Positions 10,594 through 21,905 of a stretch of 64,000 nucleotides of DNA are shown here, one piece after another. How positions within the stretch are numbered: the first letter of the stretch is position 1; each line of letters starts with the position of its first letter. Origin of the DNA: Cheiracanthium punctorium (taxonomy: Eukaryota > Arthropoda > Arachnida > Araneae > Cheiracanthiidae). The stretch spans positions 124,001-188,000 of the forward strand of contig JAWZYV010013132.1 in NCBI GenBank assembly GCA_038373885.1, in the 5' to 3' direction. The notes beneath the pieces were generated by a model. That model was not told where the DNA came from, made no database searches, and saw only the letters and a list, made by a program, of their open reading frames with translations. The position numbers and the translations under genes were made by a program.

Positions 10594-10830
10594 TTATGTA
10601 TCATTTTGTGTACATACTCCAACCTCAAGTATCTCCTTTTTCTATTGATTATGCTGCTATACATATGTACAAAGGCTTTGCAAATGCATCTGTCACACCA
10701 TATTTCTGTTCTGCTTGCTTAGCACTGAAAGAAACGCTGAGTGAAATAAACAAAAAGCTTCAGGTAAACCCTGAAGATCTCACTGAGGTCCAAAATCTTT
10801 CAGAAGGAAATAAGAAAATGGCAATGCTAA
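10594..10830 (+). pseudogene. GR-like relic B (TM4 and following loop)
   Basis: An open stretch encodes residues matching the middle of the GR-like proteins: SVTPYFCSACLALKETLSEI followed by NKKLQVNPEDLTEVQNLSE, equivalent to SVTAYFC and KKLQVNPEDLNEVNHLS of GR-like 2. The PPPYSVP motif has decayed to QPQVSPFS. It has no start region and drifts out of homology after 10830. It is a fragment, not a small gene. Confidence 0.7.
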
Positions 10831-11010
10831 AAATGACAAATAAGATGCACACAAAACAGGGCTAAGAAATGACAAACGTATCAAAATATGACAAACATTA
10901 AAGAACACAATTTTAAACAGTTGGATTTAGACATTGATTGTGTCACAAGCTATGAATGAATATTGATAGATGATTTGTTCCAAAAAATCTTAGGCGGATA
11001 ATTTTTAAGC
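10831..11010. other. Gap between GR-like relics
   Basis: No coding similarity is seen. The last 30 bases (GGCGGATAATTTTTAAGC) match the leader directly before the ATG of GR-like genes and so belong to relic C. Confidence 0.4.
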
Positions 11011-12800
11011 ATGAAACGGAGTGATTAACGCATGGAAAAATTGTTTTCATCCAGCAATTCAAAAACCATTCCTCTTTCACTGGTAAAGCAATACATGAAG
11101 AGAACTAAAAATGACATTAAATAGATATTTTCAGGGATAAGCAAGTACATGTAGGTGCATGGAATACGGTTTGAAAAACATAGTAATTTTATGAGAAAAT
11201 GCACAAAACTCACATATTTATCATTCTTTTTATTAGTAATAGCTGAATTAAATTATTTTTATTTGACATCTAATCCTTAAGCAAGTCCCGCAGTGGTCTG
11301 GGCGCTAAACTCCGTTCCCATAAGAACACGGCAAGTGAAGCAGCATCCGGCTTGGCCAGTGCTTGGGAGGGACTTCTCCCTCTCGGCCCGTCCGCTGTGG
11401 AACCGTGTACGCTAATGGGAGCTGGTGCACGTAAAATCCGTCGTGGCTCCAAAAGTCCTCAAAGTTGTTAAACGATACCTCTGGAGGTGCCGATTTCAAG
11501 GGGTTGGTCCCTCCTCTGGAATTGGTTCAAAATTACGGGACCCCGAGCTAAGACGGACTTCCTCCCACTGGGGCTCATTGAAATGGAAGCCGCTCCTTCG
11601 GCCCATCGCCTGCCTATATAGGGGGATCTGTCACCGCAACGCAGTTGCCAGAGGGCATTAGCAACAACAACAACAACCTTAAGCAATATCCCGAAAGGTT
11701 TATTATGAAAAAAATCAGCTGTTTTTTGGGTTAAATCGTTGGTCTTTGATTAAAATGTCGCTGTATGTAACAAAAGCATCAAAATAACATATTCTGCCAA
11801 TTGACCATAATGTACTCCAAAGTATGATCGGATTATGAACCTTTGAAAAAGTTTACATGGAAACTAATATTATGCGTTTACGTAATATCAAATTTATAGC
11901 CAAGAGCATTTTATTCAAATTATACGTATCACTAAAGATACATACCTCCAACTTACTCTATTCCTTTTCTATTGATTCTATTATGCTTATGAACATCGGC
12001 GTTTCCGATGCAGTTGCCCTTGAACATTTTTGTCCTGTTTGCTTTGCTTTGAGAGACAATCTGAAAGCAATTAACAGCAACAACAACAAAATAATAAGGA
12101 TGTCAATTTTTTGATGTCAAAGATGTAGATTTCTGAGGTGTACTTGGAAATGCTCACCGATACATTAAAGATTAACCATTTCCTTATTTCGTGCCTTTTA
12201 ATAACAGTTACGGTATCACAGTTCTTAGACACTGGTATTCGCTTATATTCTTAGCGGACCATTTACACTGCGCATTGGTTTTGTCTCGTTTTATCAGTGC
12301 GTTTGCATGTGCTCATAGTGCATGTGCATAGATCATCTCTCCTCGTTTGCTCAACTCTCTCCCAGACCAGTATCTATTTTAGATACTGGGAAGCTAGAGG
12401 CCTTAAATGGACTGCGGACTTGACCTTGTTTTGACGTTTTCACTTTTACCTGTTTTTACTTTGTGATTCCCTTGTGTAGTTTTACTGTACTATCTGTAAA
12501 TCTGTAATCTCTGTTTTGGCAAAAAGAGACCTGTCTATACTGCTGGCTGCATAGGAAAAAAAATATTTAGATAATGCATTTTAAAAGAGTTTCTTAAAGC
12601 AAAAGTTTCAGCAGAGAAACTGTTATTTCAGGAACTGAGAATATCGATTACCATTGCACCGGACTTGGAGAAGTTGAGAGGTTCAAACTGCTTGATTTCA
12701 TTATCTCAAGTAAAAGTCATTCTGTGAACAAACGGTAAATTCCTTACATATGGATTACTTATTTCTACTTTCCTGCGGACTCTACTTCGTCTGTAGTCGA
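11011..12800 (+). pseudogene. GR-like relic C, split by a SINE
   Basis: A degraded full-length copy. The leader and ATG match the other genes, but the first codons run straight into a stop; the next stretch encodes KLFSSSNSK-like sequence and a degraded KYM.VHGIRFE (intact: KYMWAHGIGFE). After the SINE at 11285-11676 the middle part resumes, with a MNIGVSDAVALEHFCPVC segment near 11980-12060 equivalent to MNIGSVDGAVTAYFCSAC. The C-terminal part is recognisable near 12600-12797 (GGTTCAAACTGCTTGATTTC, then TATGGATTACTTATTTCTAC). Many stops and indels separate the parts. Inert. Confidence 0.75.
11285..11676 (+). mobile_element. SINE, family B, in GR-like relic C (392 bp)
   Basis: The element begins GTCCCGCAGTGGTCTGGGCG, which resembles a Pol III A box, and ends in a (CAA)n tail. 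It is flanked by a perfect 10-bp target duplication CCTTAAGCAA at 11275-11284 and 11677-11686, so boundaries are exact. Such a tail and variable-length duplications are typical of LINE-mobilised elements. Several short open frames on both strands (11270-11686) lie entirely within it and are not genes. Confidence 0.85.
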
Positions 12801-13023
12801 ATGTTTCAAATGATGTACAAATATTTCTTTAAAAATTTTTGGTTTTATCCTAGCATTATGAGCAGTAACACGCACACAGCTTGGAAAGTTATTAAGTAGG
12901 AATGGGGGAAAGATTTCTTATCTGACTTACATAGTTTATGCAAGCTTACGAAAATTCAATTGGATGCGTAGACGCTAAAAATGACAGCTTACATTAAAAA
13001 AAAAACAAGGCTGAACAAAGGGT
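12801..13023. other. 3' flank of GR-like relic C
   Basis: The string near 12850-12900 (AGCAGTAACACGCACACAGC) resembles 3' flanking DNA after GR-like 2 (AGCAGTTACACCCAGCTTAC near 16545), supporting descent of relic C from a GR-like 2 type copy. Otherwise featureless. Confidence 0.4.
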
Positions 13024-13203
13024 GACCCTTTGACTGCTAGTAATACCCACACTGTTAAAAACTCTTCTGATTTCGTTAACAAAGTTAAACTTCTTTCTCC
13101 TACTAATTGTAAAATGTTTTCTCTTGATGTTAAATCTTTATTTACTAATGTTCCTATCCAAGGTGCGATTGACTGTTTGGAAAAGCGTTTACGCGAGTTT
13201 TGA
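13024..13203 (+). pseudogene. Penelope-like reverse transcriptase fragment (59 codons)
   Basis: A 59-codon open stretch ends at TGA 13201-13203. It encodes KNSSDFVNKV followed by the segment CKMFSLDVKSLFTNVPIQGA. SLDVKSLFTNVP is the characteristic RT motif A region of Penelope-like elements (usual form SFDVVSLFTNVP), with the catalytic Asp present. The sequence carrying CTTTGACTGCTAGTAATACCC is repeated at 13225-13252, so the scrap contains a local duplication or two overlapping pieces. Nothing before or after is recognisably RT. Confidence 0.7.
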
Positions 13204-13289
13204 GATTAAGGAGTTTATAGCCCCTTTGACTGCTAGTAATACCCACACTGTTAAAAAGAACTATTCCTGAAGAGAATAAATACAATAAC

Positions 13290-15114
13290 GTCTCGTATTT
13301 ACAGACTTACTTTTAAATAATATAAAAAAAATATTAATAACATGCATAAAAACTTTTGAGTTCCTCTAAAAGTGTTAAAAGTAAATGATTAAACTCACAC
13401 ACAGATGAAAATAAGAATTTTACTTTTTAATACAGTTTTTATAGATTGATCTGATAATGTAAAAGGTGGATTACATCCATTTATTTTTGTAAAATTTTCA
13501 AATGAATTAGTTTTATTCTGTTGATTTGTATGGGTGACAGACAACACTGCAATATTCAACGGTTGCTGACGAGGAATAGTTACTATAAAATTATAGTACA
13601 GAGATTTATAACCATTCATTTAGAGTTTGTACTCAAAGGATTATAAATTTTCCTATCACAAAAGAAATAAAATGAGCTCGAGATCAACCGAAATGCGTAT
13701 GCAAATATATATATATATATATATAAATACAGAAAAAGTACATTATTATCACCAGCAATAAATCAATATTATAATATTATTATAATATTTATTAATTGGA
13801 TAATATATATGAATATTATATCACCGTGGAGACCAACAAAATAAACCTGATTCATAGGGACTGTTCAAAATTCGCACAAAGAAGTGCATGCAATCTACTT
13901 TTTACATTTACTCTGTGATCTAAAAAAGCTGATATTTAATTATATTAAACAAATTATTATGCTGTAGTATAGCATTGTATATAAATCGACAAAATTTTGA
14001 ATTCTGAATAGAGAATTGTTACTTAGGAAAAACCTATTTATATTTTTTTATTTATTCATATCTTCTCCGGAATAGTATGATGAAATAATAAATTTGAGTC
14101 TAAAAACATGTTTTATTTAAGTAAACTACAAAAATACGTGCAATTTTCTGACACTTTCAGTTTTCGTATACAAAGCAAACTTTCAGCAACTTTAATAAAG
14201 TAGTTAGTGCATTTTTTTGTGTGCATGTGGCCTTGCCTAAACCAAAGCATCTTTGAATTTTTATTATAGGAAAACGCTTAAAAAATTGAAAAGAACACCA
14301 TTTCATGGCGAAGAAAATATATATAATATTCAACCAACATTATATAAATATTGATTAACTTTCTGAAAGCTGAGTAGAAAAGCATGAATGTACGCAAAGA
14401 AGGTGCACAGACGTCCGTTCTTACAGACATAAAATGAAATAAACTATAATTTGGAACAGTTTTAGTCTTTACTTCACTTACGGAGGAATTCTCATAAGAA
14501 ATTACAACTTTCTTTTAAAGGTATCACTAATAAATGTTCACTGAAATTAATACGCATAAGATGTCAAGTACCATACAAAAGAAGTGTTGGTACGGAAGAT
14601 TACATGAATTATACTTGTAAACCTAATAAGACTACAACTTTTCGGTATTTTGTTGGAAAAATTCTGTGTTTATGAAAATAACAACGACTGAGGATTGATA
14701 AATTAAAATGCTAAGTATTTCACTTAGAAATGTGTTACAAAATTGAAGGCACTGCATGTAAAATGTTCGTCTAATAAATTTTAGGAATTAAGAAGTGGAT
14801 AAACCAAACATCTAACAAATTCTGTTCTGATTTTAGATTTGGAATTAATTCGATTGAACTATTCTACAAGAGTTGATTTTAAAGGGAAAAAGTAACGATT
14901 AACATGCTTAACTCGCGTGAAAACAAGTGCATTAGTTGAAATAATAGTACAATTAGTGTAGCCAAGAAAATTAAAAACCCGAAGTTTTCAAAACAGGTGA
15001 CGTTTGGATCGCTTTGAGACTATTATATTTATGCCAATTAGAATTCAGAATTTTGTTTGCAGGAATATGAATTTACAGGTTATGCATTTATAAGTTTTAT
15101 CTTAGGAAAAAAAA
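13290..15114 (+). repeat. GR-like 2 upstream duplicon
   Basis: The order of landmarks matches the upstream regions of GR-like 3 and 4: GTGTTAAAAGTA near 13371 (also 38402), GGGTGACAGA near 13530 (38627), AATGAGCTCGAGATC near 13671 (38768), AGTGCATGCAATCTAC near 13881 (38930). A (TA)n run lies at 13707-13724. The 74-codon minus-strand frame at 13395-13619 lies within this repeat and is not supported. The shared order over nearly 2 kb shows segmental duplication, not convergent regulation. Confidence 0.65.
15050..15062 (+). promoter_or_regulatory. Candidate 3' splice acceptor in GR-like 2 leader
   Basis: TTTTGTTTGCAG ends at 15062, 151 bases upstream of the ATG, at the position equivalent to 8513 in gene 1. 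Same caution: it may be duplicated DNA only. Confidence 0.35.
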
Positions 15115-15213
15115 AATACGCACCCAATTTAAGTTGTTTGATTTAGAATTTGCGAATATCAGCAGTTAAGAATAAGTATTGGGTGAGTTTTTTCAAACAG
15201 ATGAGTTTTAAGC
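15115..15213 (+). promoter_or_regulatory. Conserved block just upstream of GR-like 2
   Basis: Contains TTTAAGTTGTTTGATTTAGA and a string like AAGAATAAGTATTGGGTGA, equivalent to the blocks upstream of the other three genes. An in-frame TGA (15203-15205) precedes the ATG, fixing the start. Confidence 0.5.
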
Positions 15214-16425
15214 ATGGAAAATGTTCATGAAGGCATAGAAAAATTATTTTCATCCAGAAATTCAAAAATCATTCCTCTTTCACGGAAAAAGCAACACGCA
15301 AAGCGAGCAGAATCTTGCGTCAGAGACGTATTTTCAGTGATGAACAAGTACATGTGGGCCCACGGCATTGGGTTTGAAAAAGGTACAAAATTTTACAGAA
15401 AATACAAAACATTGGCAGTTTTATCCATTTCATTAGCAGTAATAGCTGAAGTGAATTTTGTGTATTACACGTGTGTTCAATTAAAGGGATTCGCAGAATT
15501 AGAGTTTAGTAAAAGTAAGCCTCAACTGGCTGGTCTAGCGAATATAATTCTTTGTTTTTTGATAAGAATGTTCTTGTACACAAAACGAAAATATCTCAAT
15601 AGTATATCTTCGCAACTGGCTGAAATATATTCTGAAGTATGCTCAGATTGTGTGCCACTACAGAGGTTCACTTGGAAACTAAAAATTACAGCATTTATTA
15701 GAGATGCATCCTTTTTTGCTTGTGTAGCATATAATTTATATGCATTAGGATTTTTTTCTGCAGCATTTTATGCAAATAATGTTAAGTATCATTTTGGATG
15801 CATACCCCCACCCTACTCTGTTCCTATTCTAATGATTTCTTCTGTAATCATGTACATCGGCTTTGTCGAAGCATCTGTCACTGCGTATTTCTGTTTTGTT
15901 TGCTTTGTGTTGAAGGAATCTTTAAAAGAAATAAAGAAAAAGCTTCAGGTAAACCCCGAAGATCTCAATGAAGTCAACCATCTCTCTGGAGTGTACATGG
16001 AAATACGCACCATTATTTCAAAGACTAACCATCTCCTTCATCCATGTTTACTGACAACAGTGGCGCTACTGTTGAGCGTAGTTTTCCAACAGTCGTATGT
16101 TGCAATATTCATAGATAAAGATTACTCAATATACAGTATATATATGATATCCTTGATGTTCTCAGAATTTGTTTGCATGTGCCTGTTCAGTTCATCGGTT
16201 TTAAAAGCGGCTTGTGAGGTAAAGATTGCAGCTGAGAAACTGTCATACCAAAAACCGAAATTGTCGAATATCGTTGCGCCATTGCTTAGAGATATTGTAG
16301 GGTTCAAACTGCTTGATTTCATTACCTTGAGTAAAAGTCTGATTCTGTCGACAGTTGGTAATCTCCTTACTTATGGATTACTGATATCTACTTTCAGTAC
16401 TGACTCTATTTTGGCTGATGAATAA
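15214..16425 (+). CDS. GR-like 2: gustatory-receptor-like 7-TM protein (403 aa)
   Basis: Full-length paralogue of GR-like 1, with the same plan: charged N-terminus (SRKKQHAKRAE, then KYMWAHGIGFEKG), seven hydrophobic segments, IPPPYSVP at about residues 200-207, a charged intracellular-type loop (KKLQVNPEDL) before TM5, and TM7 ending TYGLLISTFSTD. The last motif keeps the TYhhhhhQF spacing with Thr at the Gln position. It differs from GR-like 1 mainly in TM1-TM4 loops and in FITLSKS versus IALSKS before TM7, where it matches GR-like 4. No frame damage is seen in 403 codons, so purifying selection or recent origin is likely. Role inferred from family: membrane chemoreceptor channel subunit; ligand unknown. 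Confidence 0.75.
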   Translation: MENVHEGIEKLFSSRNSKIIPLSRKKQHAKRAESCVRDVFSVMNKYMWAHGIGFEKGTKFYRKYKTLAVLSISLAVIAEVNFVYYTCVQLKGFAELEFSKSKPQLAGLANIILCFLIRMFLYTKRKYLNSISSQLAEIYSEVCSDCVPLQRFTWKLKITAFIRDASFFACVAYNLYALGFFSAAFYANNVKYHFGCIPPPYSVPILMISSVIMYIGFVEASVTAYFCFVCFVLKESLKEIKKKLQVNPEDLNEVNHLSGVYMEIRTIISKTNHLLHPCLLTTVALLLSVVFQQSYVAIFIDKDYSIYSIYMISLMFSEFVCMCLFSSSVLKAACEVKIAAEKLSYQKPKLSNIVAPLLRDIVGFKLLDFITLSKSLILSTVGNLLTYGLLISTFSTDSILADE

Positions 16426-17775
16426 TGATAACAATGATGCACAAATACTTCTTTAAAATATTTCTTTAAGGACAACACTTTAAACACAAATCTCTCTTCA
16501 CAATATTTCTTTGAAAAATCCCTTGGCATTTCTATAGCATTTTAAGCAGTTACACCCAGCTTACAAAGATATTATTGTAGCATGTTGGAATTGTTCGTGT
16601 GAGAAGATGCTGAGAATGACAACTAAAATTCAAAATAATATTTCAAAATAATTCAATAAAATTCAGAATAATTCACCCAAAACAAAGCTGAGGTTGTAAT
16701 AAGAACTTTAATTAACTGACATGTCTTAAAGAAAGCGCAAGAATTGTGATTATTGAATTACTGACACACTTATTGAATCGCTGGATATTATTTTGGAAAT
16801 TGTATCGTCAATACAAATATTTTTAATTTTCATACAATTAAATATAATTTTAAATTTACATCATAAAGCACTATCAGAGAATGCATTCAATCAAATTCGA
16901 AACTGTTTAATTTTACTTTGACAATATGATTAAGTTTTAAATGTGTAGTATATATCTGAAGAAAAAATCTAACTTCACTGAATTCGGAAATTGAAAACTA
17001 AAAGAAATTTTCAGTCAATTCTTTTCTTCACAAACGAATATACTTATGTTTTTCGAGTCAACAGCTTTTGTTTTATATACTATAAAAAGTACTTTAAAGC
17101 AAATTGCGCACTCGGAAAAAGTAAAGTAGGTCGAACAAAAATTATTTAAAATCCCTTTTTAACTCTGAAACTATTAGAGACTTTCAATATAGCCGATATT
17201 GAAGGGTTTTCTTTTTAACATTCTATAAAACTACGCTATAAGAACCATTCTTGGGCGACATAAATAGGACTCTCGAAAGCATTTTGCAGGAATAATTACT
17301 GTAAACAGCACCTAAAAACGCAAGAAATCACTTTTGAAATGAAGCAACCGGTCACTGGAGTAGCTAATCACTATTTTTCTTTAACTTAACATGTTACTCG
17401 CGATGTGTTTAAATTCACTGTAGGATTTTAGTCGTCCATTTGGCAGAGAAATATATAGTTGTATAAATCAATGAAGAACCGCCGAGAATGCTGATGAATT
17501 GCCAAAAAAAGGGAAGAAAACGTCTTTGAAAATGAAATATTACCGATGCAATGTCTATGGGAAACACGGATTATTTTTTTTATGAGGCTCAGGGTTGTTT
17601 ATGGCTCCGAACCATACCGAAATGTGGGAAAGTGTCGACCTTTTGATGTTTTGCTAATGGATACACACATGTTCGAGCGATATAAGAAGTATTTTAAATT
17701 ATTATTATTATTATTACTATTATTTTTAGAGTACTGAGTATTTTAAAAAGCCTGATATCTTTCTAGATTTGATGA
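16426..17775 (+). repeat. GR-like 2 3' flank, copied downstream of GR-like 4
   Basis: About 1.3 kb aligns by eye with 55151-56950. Shared landmarks: ATCAATGAAGAACCGCCGA near 17467 versus ATCAATCAAGAACCGCCGA near 56676; GGGAAGAAAACGTCTTTGAAA in both; a trinucleotide (ATT)n run near 17698 versus near 56876; and CTTTCTAGATTTGATGAA near 17760 versus 56938. No open reading frame is shared, so this is hitch-hiking noncoding DNA. It pairs genes 2 and 4 as products of one duplication. Confidence 0.7.
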
Positions 17776-17948
17776 AATGACGCAGCTGCCTGTGCACGAG
17801 CACAGCCAGCTGCGTCAAAAAAGGGTCTCTAGATCTGTGGCACGCGATGAACGTTTCGATCGTCCGCCATCTTGCTGGTAGTTGAGTCGAGCGATGGCAA
17901 CGGCTGCCCTTTTTCCAGTATTGGGAAAGGGTTGTGCCTCAAAGGGTT
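17776..17948. mobile_element. Partial piggyBac-like MITE (right half)
   Basis: The stretch from AAAAGGGTCTCTAGATCTGT to CCTCAAAGGGTTAA matches the right half of the MITE at 50425-50912 with few differences. It ends in the TTAA expected as target duplication (17945-17948), but the left half is missing and replaced by a short local palindrome (GACGCAGCTG near 17777, CAGCTGCGTC near 17808). Confidence 0.7.
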
Positions 17949-19762
17949 AAAGAAGTGCCTGCCCTTCGTTATCTGAGATCATCTTTCTGTACCGTTTACC
18001 ATCCAGAAATCTGCGCCTCCTTTTTCATTTTTTCCCCCGCACGTCCTCTGCTATTCGGAAATTCCTATGGAAATCCACAGAGTTTCAATGGCTTTATTGC
18101 AATCCAAGGGGACCCCGAGAAACGCCTGGCCTCTCATCACAGCTGCGATAACTCGCGATAACTCACCTCTTTCTTGCAGTAATTAGGGGGAGAAAAGCGT
18201 TTTGAAGCCGTTCGTCATCATGCCGAATATTTTGTTTTTGTGTATACAGCTTATGTTGACCGAACCTCCTTCTCCTGTCTGCCTTAAACATGGGATAGAA
18301 GATAATTTTTTGTTTTGTTTATCGTTGAAGAATGACGATTTCAGTTTGTGGATATTAATTTCTTTCGAGAAGTAAGTAAGCGATTTATATTTTCAGAGTT
18401 TAAGTGAACATTAAGAGTATTCCATTTAAATGATTATCAATTGTGTGTATTATTTTAAAAGTGCTATTTTAATGTGGATTAAAAAACAGAAGAAAAGAAA
18501 AAAAATATTGATATACCTGCCCTGGTTTGGATTAATACAGTATTTTCATTAAGGTAAGATTACAACTGAATTGTGTTATTAAATATTTTATTTCAATTTA
18601 ATTTTTATATAGGTCTTAATATTATTAAATTAATGCTTAAATTTCTACTATATTACCTACATTTCCTAAAGATTTGAAATTTTGTTATTTGCATACTATG
18701 GCGTAATTTAGATTCATTTGATTATTTATCTGAAATGACTCACCGATTGCAACTCTTAACTTGACACAAATTCTAATTTCCATGAGATTATATCATTTTA
18801 TTCACTGAAAAGTCAAATACCTATTGTGTCAATGTAAATAAAAAATTTCTTGCATTATATTAGGTTTGCTTAAATGTAGATGTTTTATTTTGAATATTTA
18901 CTGTGTAAAATTTTTGTGTGTCAAAATGATCGTATATTATTTCCTTTATTGAATAATGATGCTCTAACCACATTTTTACATGCAATAAGAATTTAAATTT
19001 GCCTAGACGGTTAACCAGTAATAAAACCTCTGAGAAGAGTATTCACCCTCAGATTGTTAACAAATACTAGTAATAACCAAATAAGAAAGTACAACAAGAC
19101 ATTGCTAGAAAAAAAAAAAATGTCAGGTCACATAAATGCAGTACCACATGCAGGCTATCCTTTATTGTATTACCTTGCCGAATCCTTATAGCAATCTTTC
19201 GTGTTAGTACTGCTGTTTCACAGCTATGGTTCTCGATATTTTCTACACACTATGCACATTTTTTTTATATTGCTTTTACATTGAATAAATTTACTGCATT
19301 TGCCAACCATTTTGCCAAGTTATTTTCATTCCATTCACTTTATACCATGCAAGCCAAAGCCATTAGTATTTGCCAAAGAAAACGAATGTCAGCCAAGTTT
19401 ATTCTATTTTGTTTAATTATATTACTATATTGCTATTGTACAGTATTATTGTATTCCACCTAGGTTGTAAATATTTTACTTGTGATATTTTTGAAAAGTT
19501 TGTGCACACTCATTGTTTATTGTGAGATTTTGATACTATTGCATCATTATGTTTTGTCAATTTTTAAAAACTGCATCCTGCCTCTTAAGTGTTGTACAAC
19601 ATAACTCCAGAATTCTAGTCAGAAAAATTTAAGGTGTCTAAACTTGAAAATTAGATTAGTTCGCAGTTTTTAAGATTAGATTGCAAGGACGTCTGACTCG
19701 CAAGTGAGAGACTGGCCTCCTCAATGATATTGCTCGTCAGACTTCTTTTGCCGGGGGAATAT
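17949..19762. other. Unassigned noncoding DNA
   Basis: No protein motif, paired repeat or RNA gene is recognised. A GC-richer patch near 17950-18180 ends in a polypyrimidine tract plus CAG (near 18165-18178), which could be a splice acceptor, but the sequence after it hits stops in all frames soon after. The frame at 19281-19463 is hydrophobic, low-complexity and starts with TTG; not supported. The last 60 bases before 19763 end in TGCCGGGGGAAT, purine-rich, as expected before a 3' LTR. Confidence 0.3.
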
Positions 19763-20217
19763 TGTAATGTATAAAAAGGTAATTTGAGTTTTACTAGTTG
19801 GGGTATTGTTCAAGCAGGTACTTTCACTGTAAGTTTTGCTTTCCTGTCTAACTTGCCACGCGCGCTCTGGAGCTATGTTTTATTTTAGTTAATTGCCTGA
19901 CACCAAGTCGTCAATTCCGTGTTCTTTTCTGTGTGCACGTGTTCCCACGCCTTTGTAATCCCGGATGCAGGTCATGTTAATAAATGTGTGTAATTCGATT
20001 AGAGATAAGATAGAGGCGGAGTTATGCCTTAGCAACCCACGTGGTGTGGTAAGCGTAAATACCCCTGCACCTCGAAAATCGAGACACTTCTGGCACTGGA
20101 ACTGCTTAATTAATCCCCTCCCCTCTTCTCACTCTATATAGTTACTTAAATGTGATATTCAATAAACCATTTTACCTGCCTTAACTCTGGAACTTTACTG
20201 GAATATCTGACGTCTCA
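19763..20217 (+). mobile_element. Candidate 3' or solo LTR of a Ty3-like retroelement
   Basis: The stretch starts TGTAATGT directly after a purine-rich tract (CCGGGGGAAT) and ends TCTCA, with AATAAACC at 20161-20168 shortly before the end and a TATAAAAAGG string near the start. These are the parts expected for an LTR preceded by a polypurine tract. No partner LTR or target duplication is in the window, and no pol protein is recognisable to the left, so this is a candidate only. Confidence 0.4.
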
Positions 20218-21190
20218 TATATATATATTGATATATATTGAGTGACACAAATTATACAACAGAGAATTTTAAACCACGTGAAAAGGCAAATGAACTCTAA
20301 TATTTATCGAGTGACATATACCCACCCGCAGAATTCAAATAAATCATTGAAAAATACATTTTCATATGACGTATGTTCTTCAGGAATGGCTTGTGTGATA
20401 ATGTGAAACTGTAGAGTGCAGCTTTTATTTGATACAGGCAATAACTATTTGATTTGACGTTCATGATCTAATTCAAATTTTTGTCTCATTTATTCTTATT
20501 ATTAGCTTCCTCTGGTATATTTTTATTGTCTTGGAATGTAATTTTGGTTCTGTTCACAGACCATGACTAAATTTAAAGTCTGAAATTTTTAAAAATATTT
20601 AAGAACAAAATTGAAATGTAACAAAGGTAAAAAAGAAATAAATGTGAAATATTTTAAATTATTTTAACCTTAATGTGTTTTAAGTAATATAAGTTATACA
20701 ACTGAAGAATTTGGTGTCTTATATCACTAACATTAGTTTCATTTAGTTTTATTTATATTCGAATACTGTACTGCATACATACAACTCTCAGAATTCAGCT
20801 AAACAAATTGATATATAGAACAAAAAATGACAAATTCAGCAGAAGAACGCGCGAACAAATTAGATTGAATCAACTGGATAGAAGTACGTGAGTTTTCCCT
20901 ACTTCGACTGACTTCACTTGCAAGTGAGAAAGTTAAATAACCCTTGTCTTAGAAAAAATTGTGTTTTGCTCTATGCATTTCTAAAAAAGAATGAGATTTT
21001 TGACTCTCAAGATAGGATATTAAATTCAGGTTGCTGAATATTTGAAGCAAATTGGAATTTGTCAGAGAACTTGCAACTGTGATTATTTTACGGCGTGTTA
21101 TATTTTGCCATGATACGAGGTAATCTCTGATAACATTTTTTAAACTAGGTTCTTTTTAGATATAATAGAATAAAAAATGCAATAAAATAG
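20218..21190. other. AT-rich DNA, no feature seen
   Basis: A short TATATA run lies at 20217-20240. No open frame over 60 codons with a motif, no paired repeat and no RNA signature were found. Confidence 0.4.
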
Positions 21191-21905
21191 ATATGCTAAG
21201 AAGAGGCAGGATTGGCAAAAATAGAAGTGTAAATGTTTGTTCGTCCAGTGATTGTGTTACTTGCATATTCTGCTGTTCTTCAAGTGATTCTGTTACTTAC
21301 ATATATCTCTTGCTTAGAGATTAAAGCCGTAGTTGTTGAAAACATATTTAATTAATCAGAGTTTAAAAATTACTTGTTTAAAAAATAATCTTTGGGGGAT
21401 TGTCAAACACACACACACAATTAATTCTACTATATTCAAAAATCTTCAAGCATGGGTTCAGCGTGAGAATCTGTTACTTACATCTTGCTATATTGAACAG
21501 TTGATCACCAAAGCAGTTATTTCTACTGTTTATCTCGGAATGAGCGTCATGTGGGAAGAGTAAAACTGACAAAAATAGAACTGTAAATGTTTGCTCTTCA
21601 AGTGATTTTGTCACTTGCATATTCTGCATTGCTTAAAAATTAAAGCCGTTGTTGTTGAAGACATAATTAATTATTATAGTTAAAAGTACTTGTTTTAAAA
21701 TTATAAAAAAAAGCAAGCTTTGGTTGATTGTCCCATAAACACGCAATTCATTCTACTATATTCAAATTTCTTCAAGCATGGGAACATCGTGAGAATGTGT
21801 TACATCTTGCTACATATGTTACTTACATCTTGTGCGTTATCAATGTATCACCAAAGGAGTTATCTCTACAGTTTATCTAGGAATGAATGTCATTTGAGAA
21901 GAGTA
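21191..21905 (+). repeat. Tandem duplication, unit about 350 bp
   Basis: Two diverged copies lie head to tail, about 21211-21563 and 21568-21905. Shared strings include AGTGTAAATGTTTG (21226, 21580), TTAAAGCCGT (21321, 21641), TTCTACTATATTCAAA (21423, 21750), TTCAAGCATGGG (21445, 21771) and GAATGAGCGTCATGTGGGAA versus GAATGAATGTCATTTGAGAA. The short open frames at 21333 and 21720 are equivalent parts of the two copies and do not conserve reading frame, so they are not genes. Confidence 0.7.

Noticed and set aside
11270..11686. Several short frames on both strands
   Set aside because: All lie in the SINE bounded by the CCTTAAGCAA duplication.
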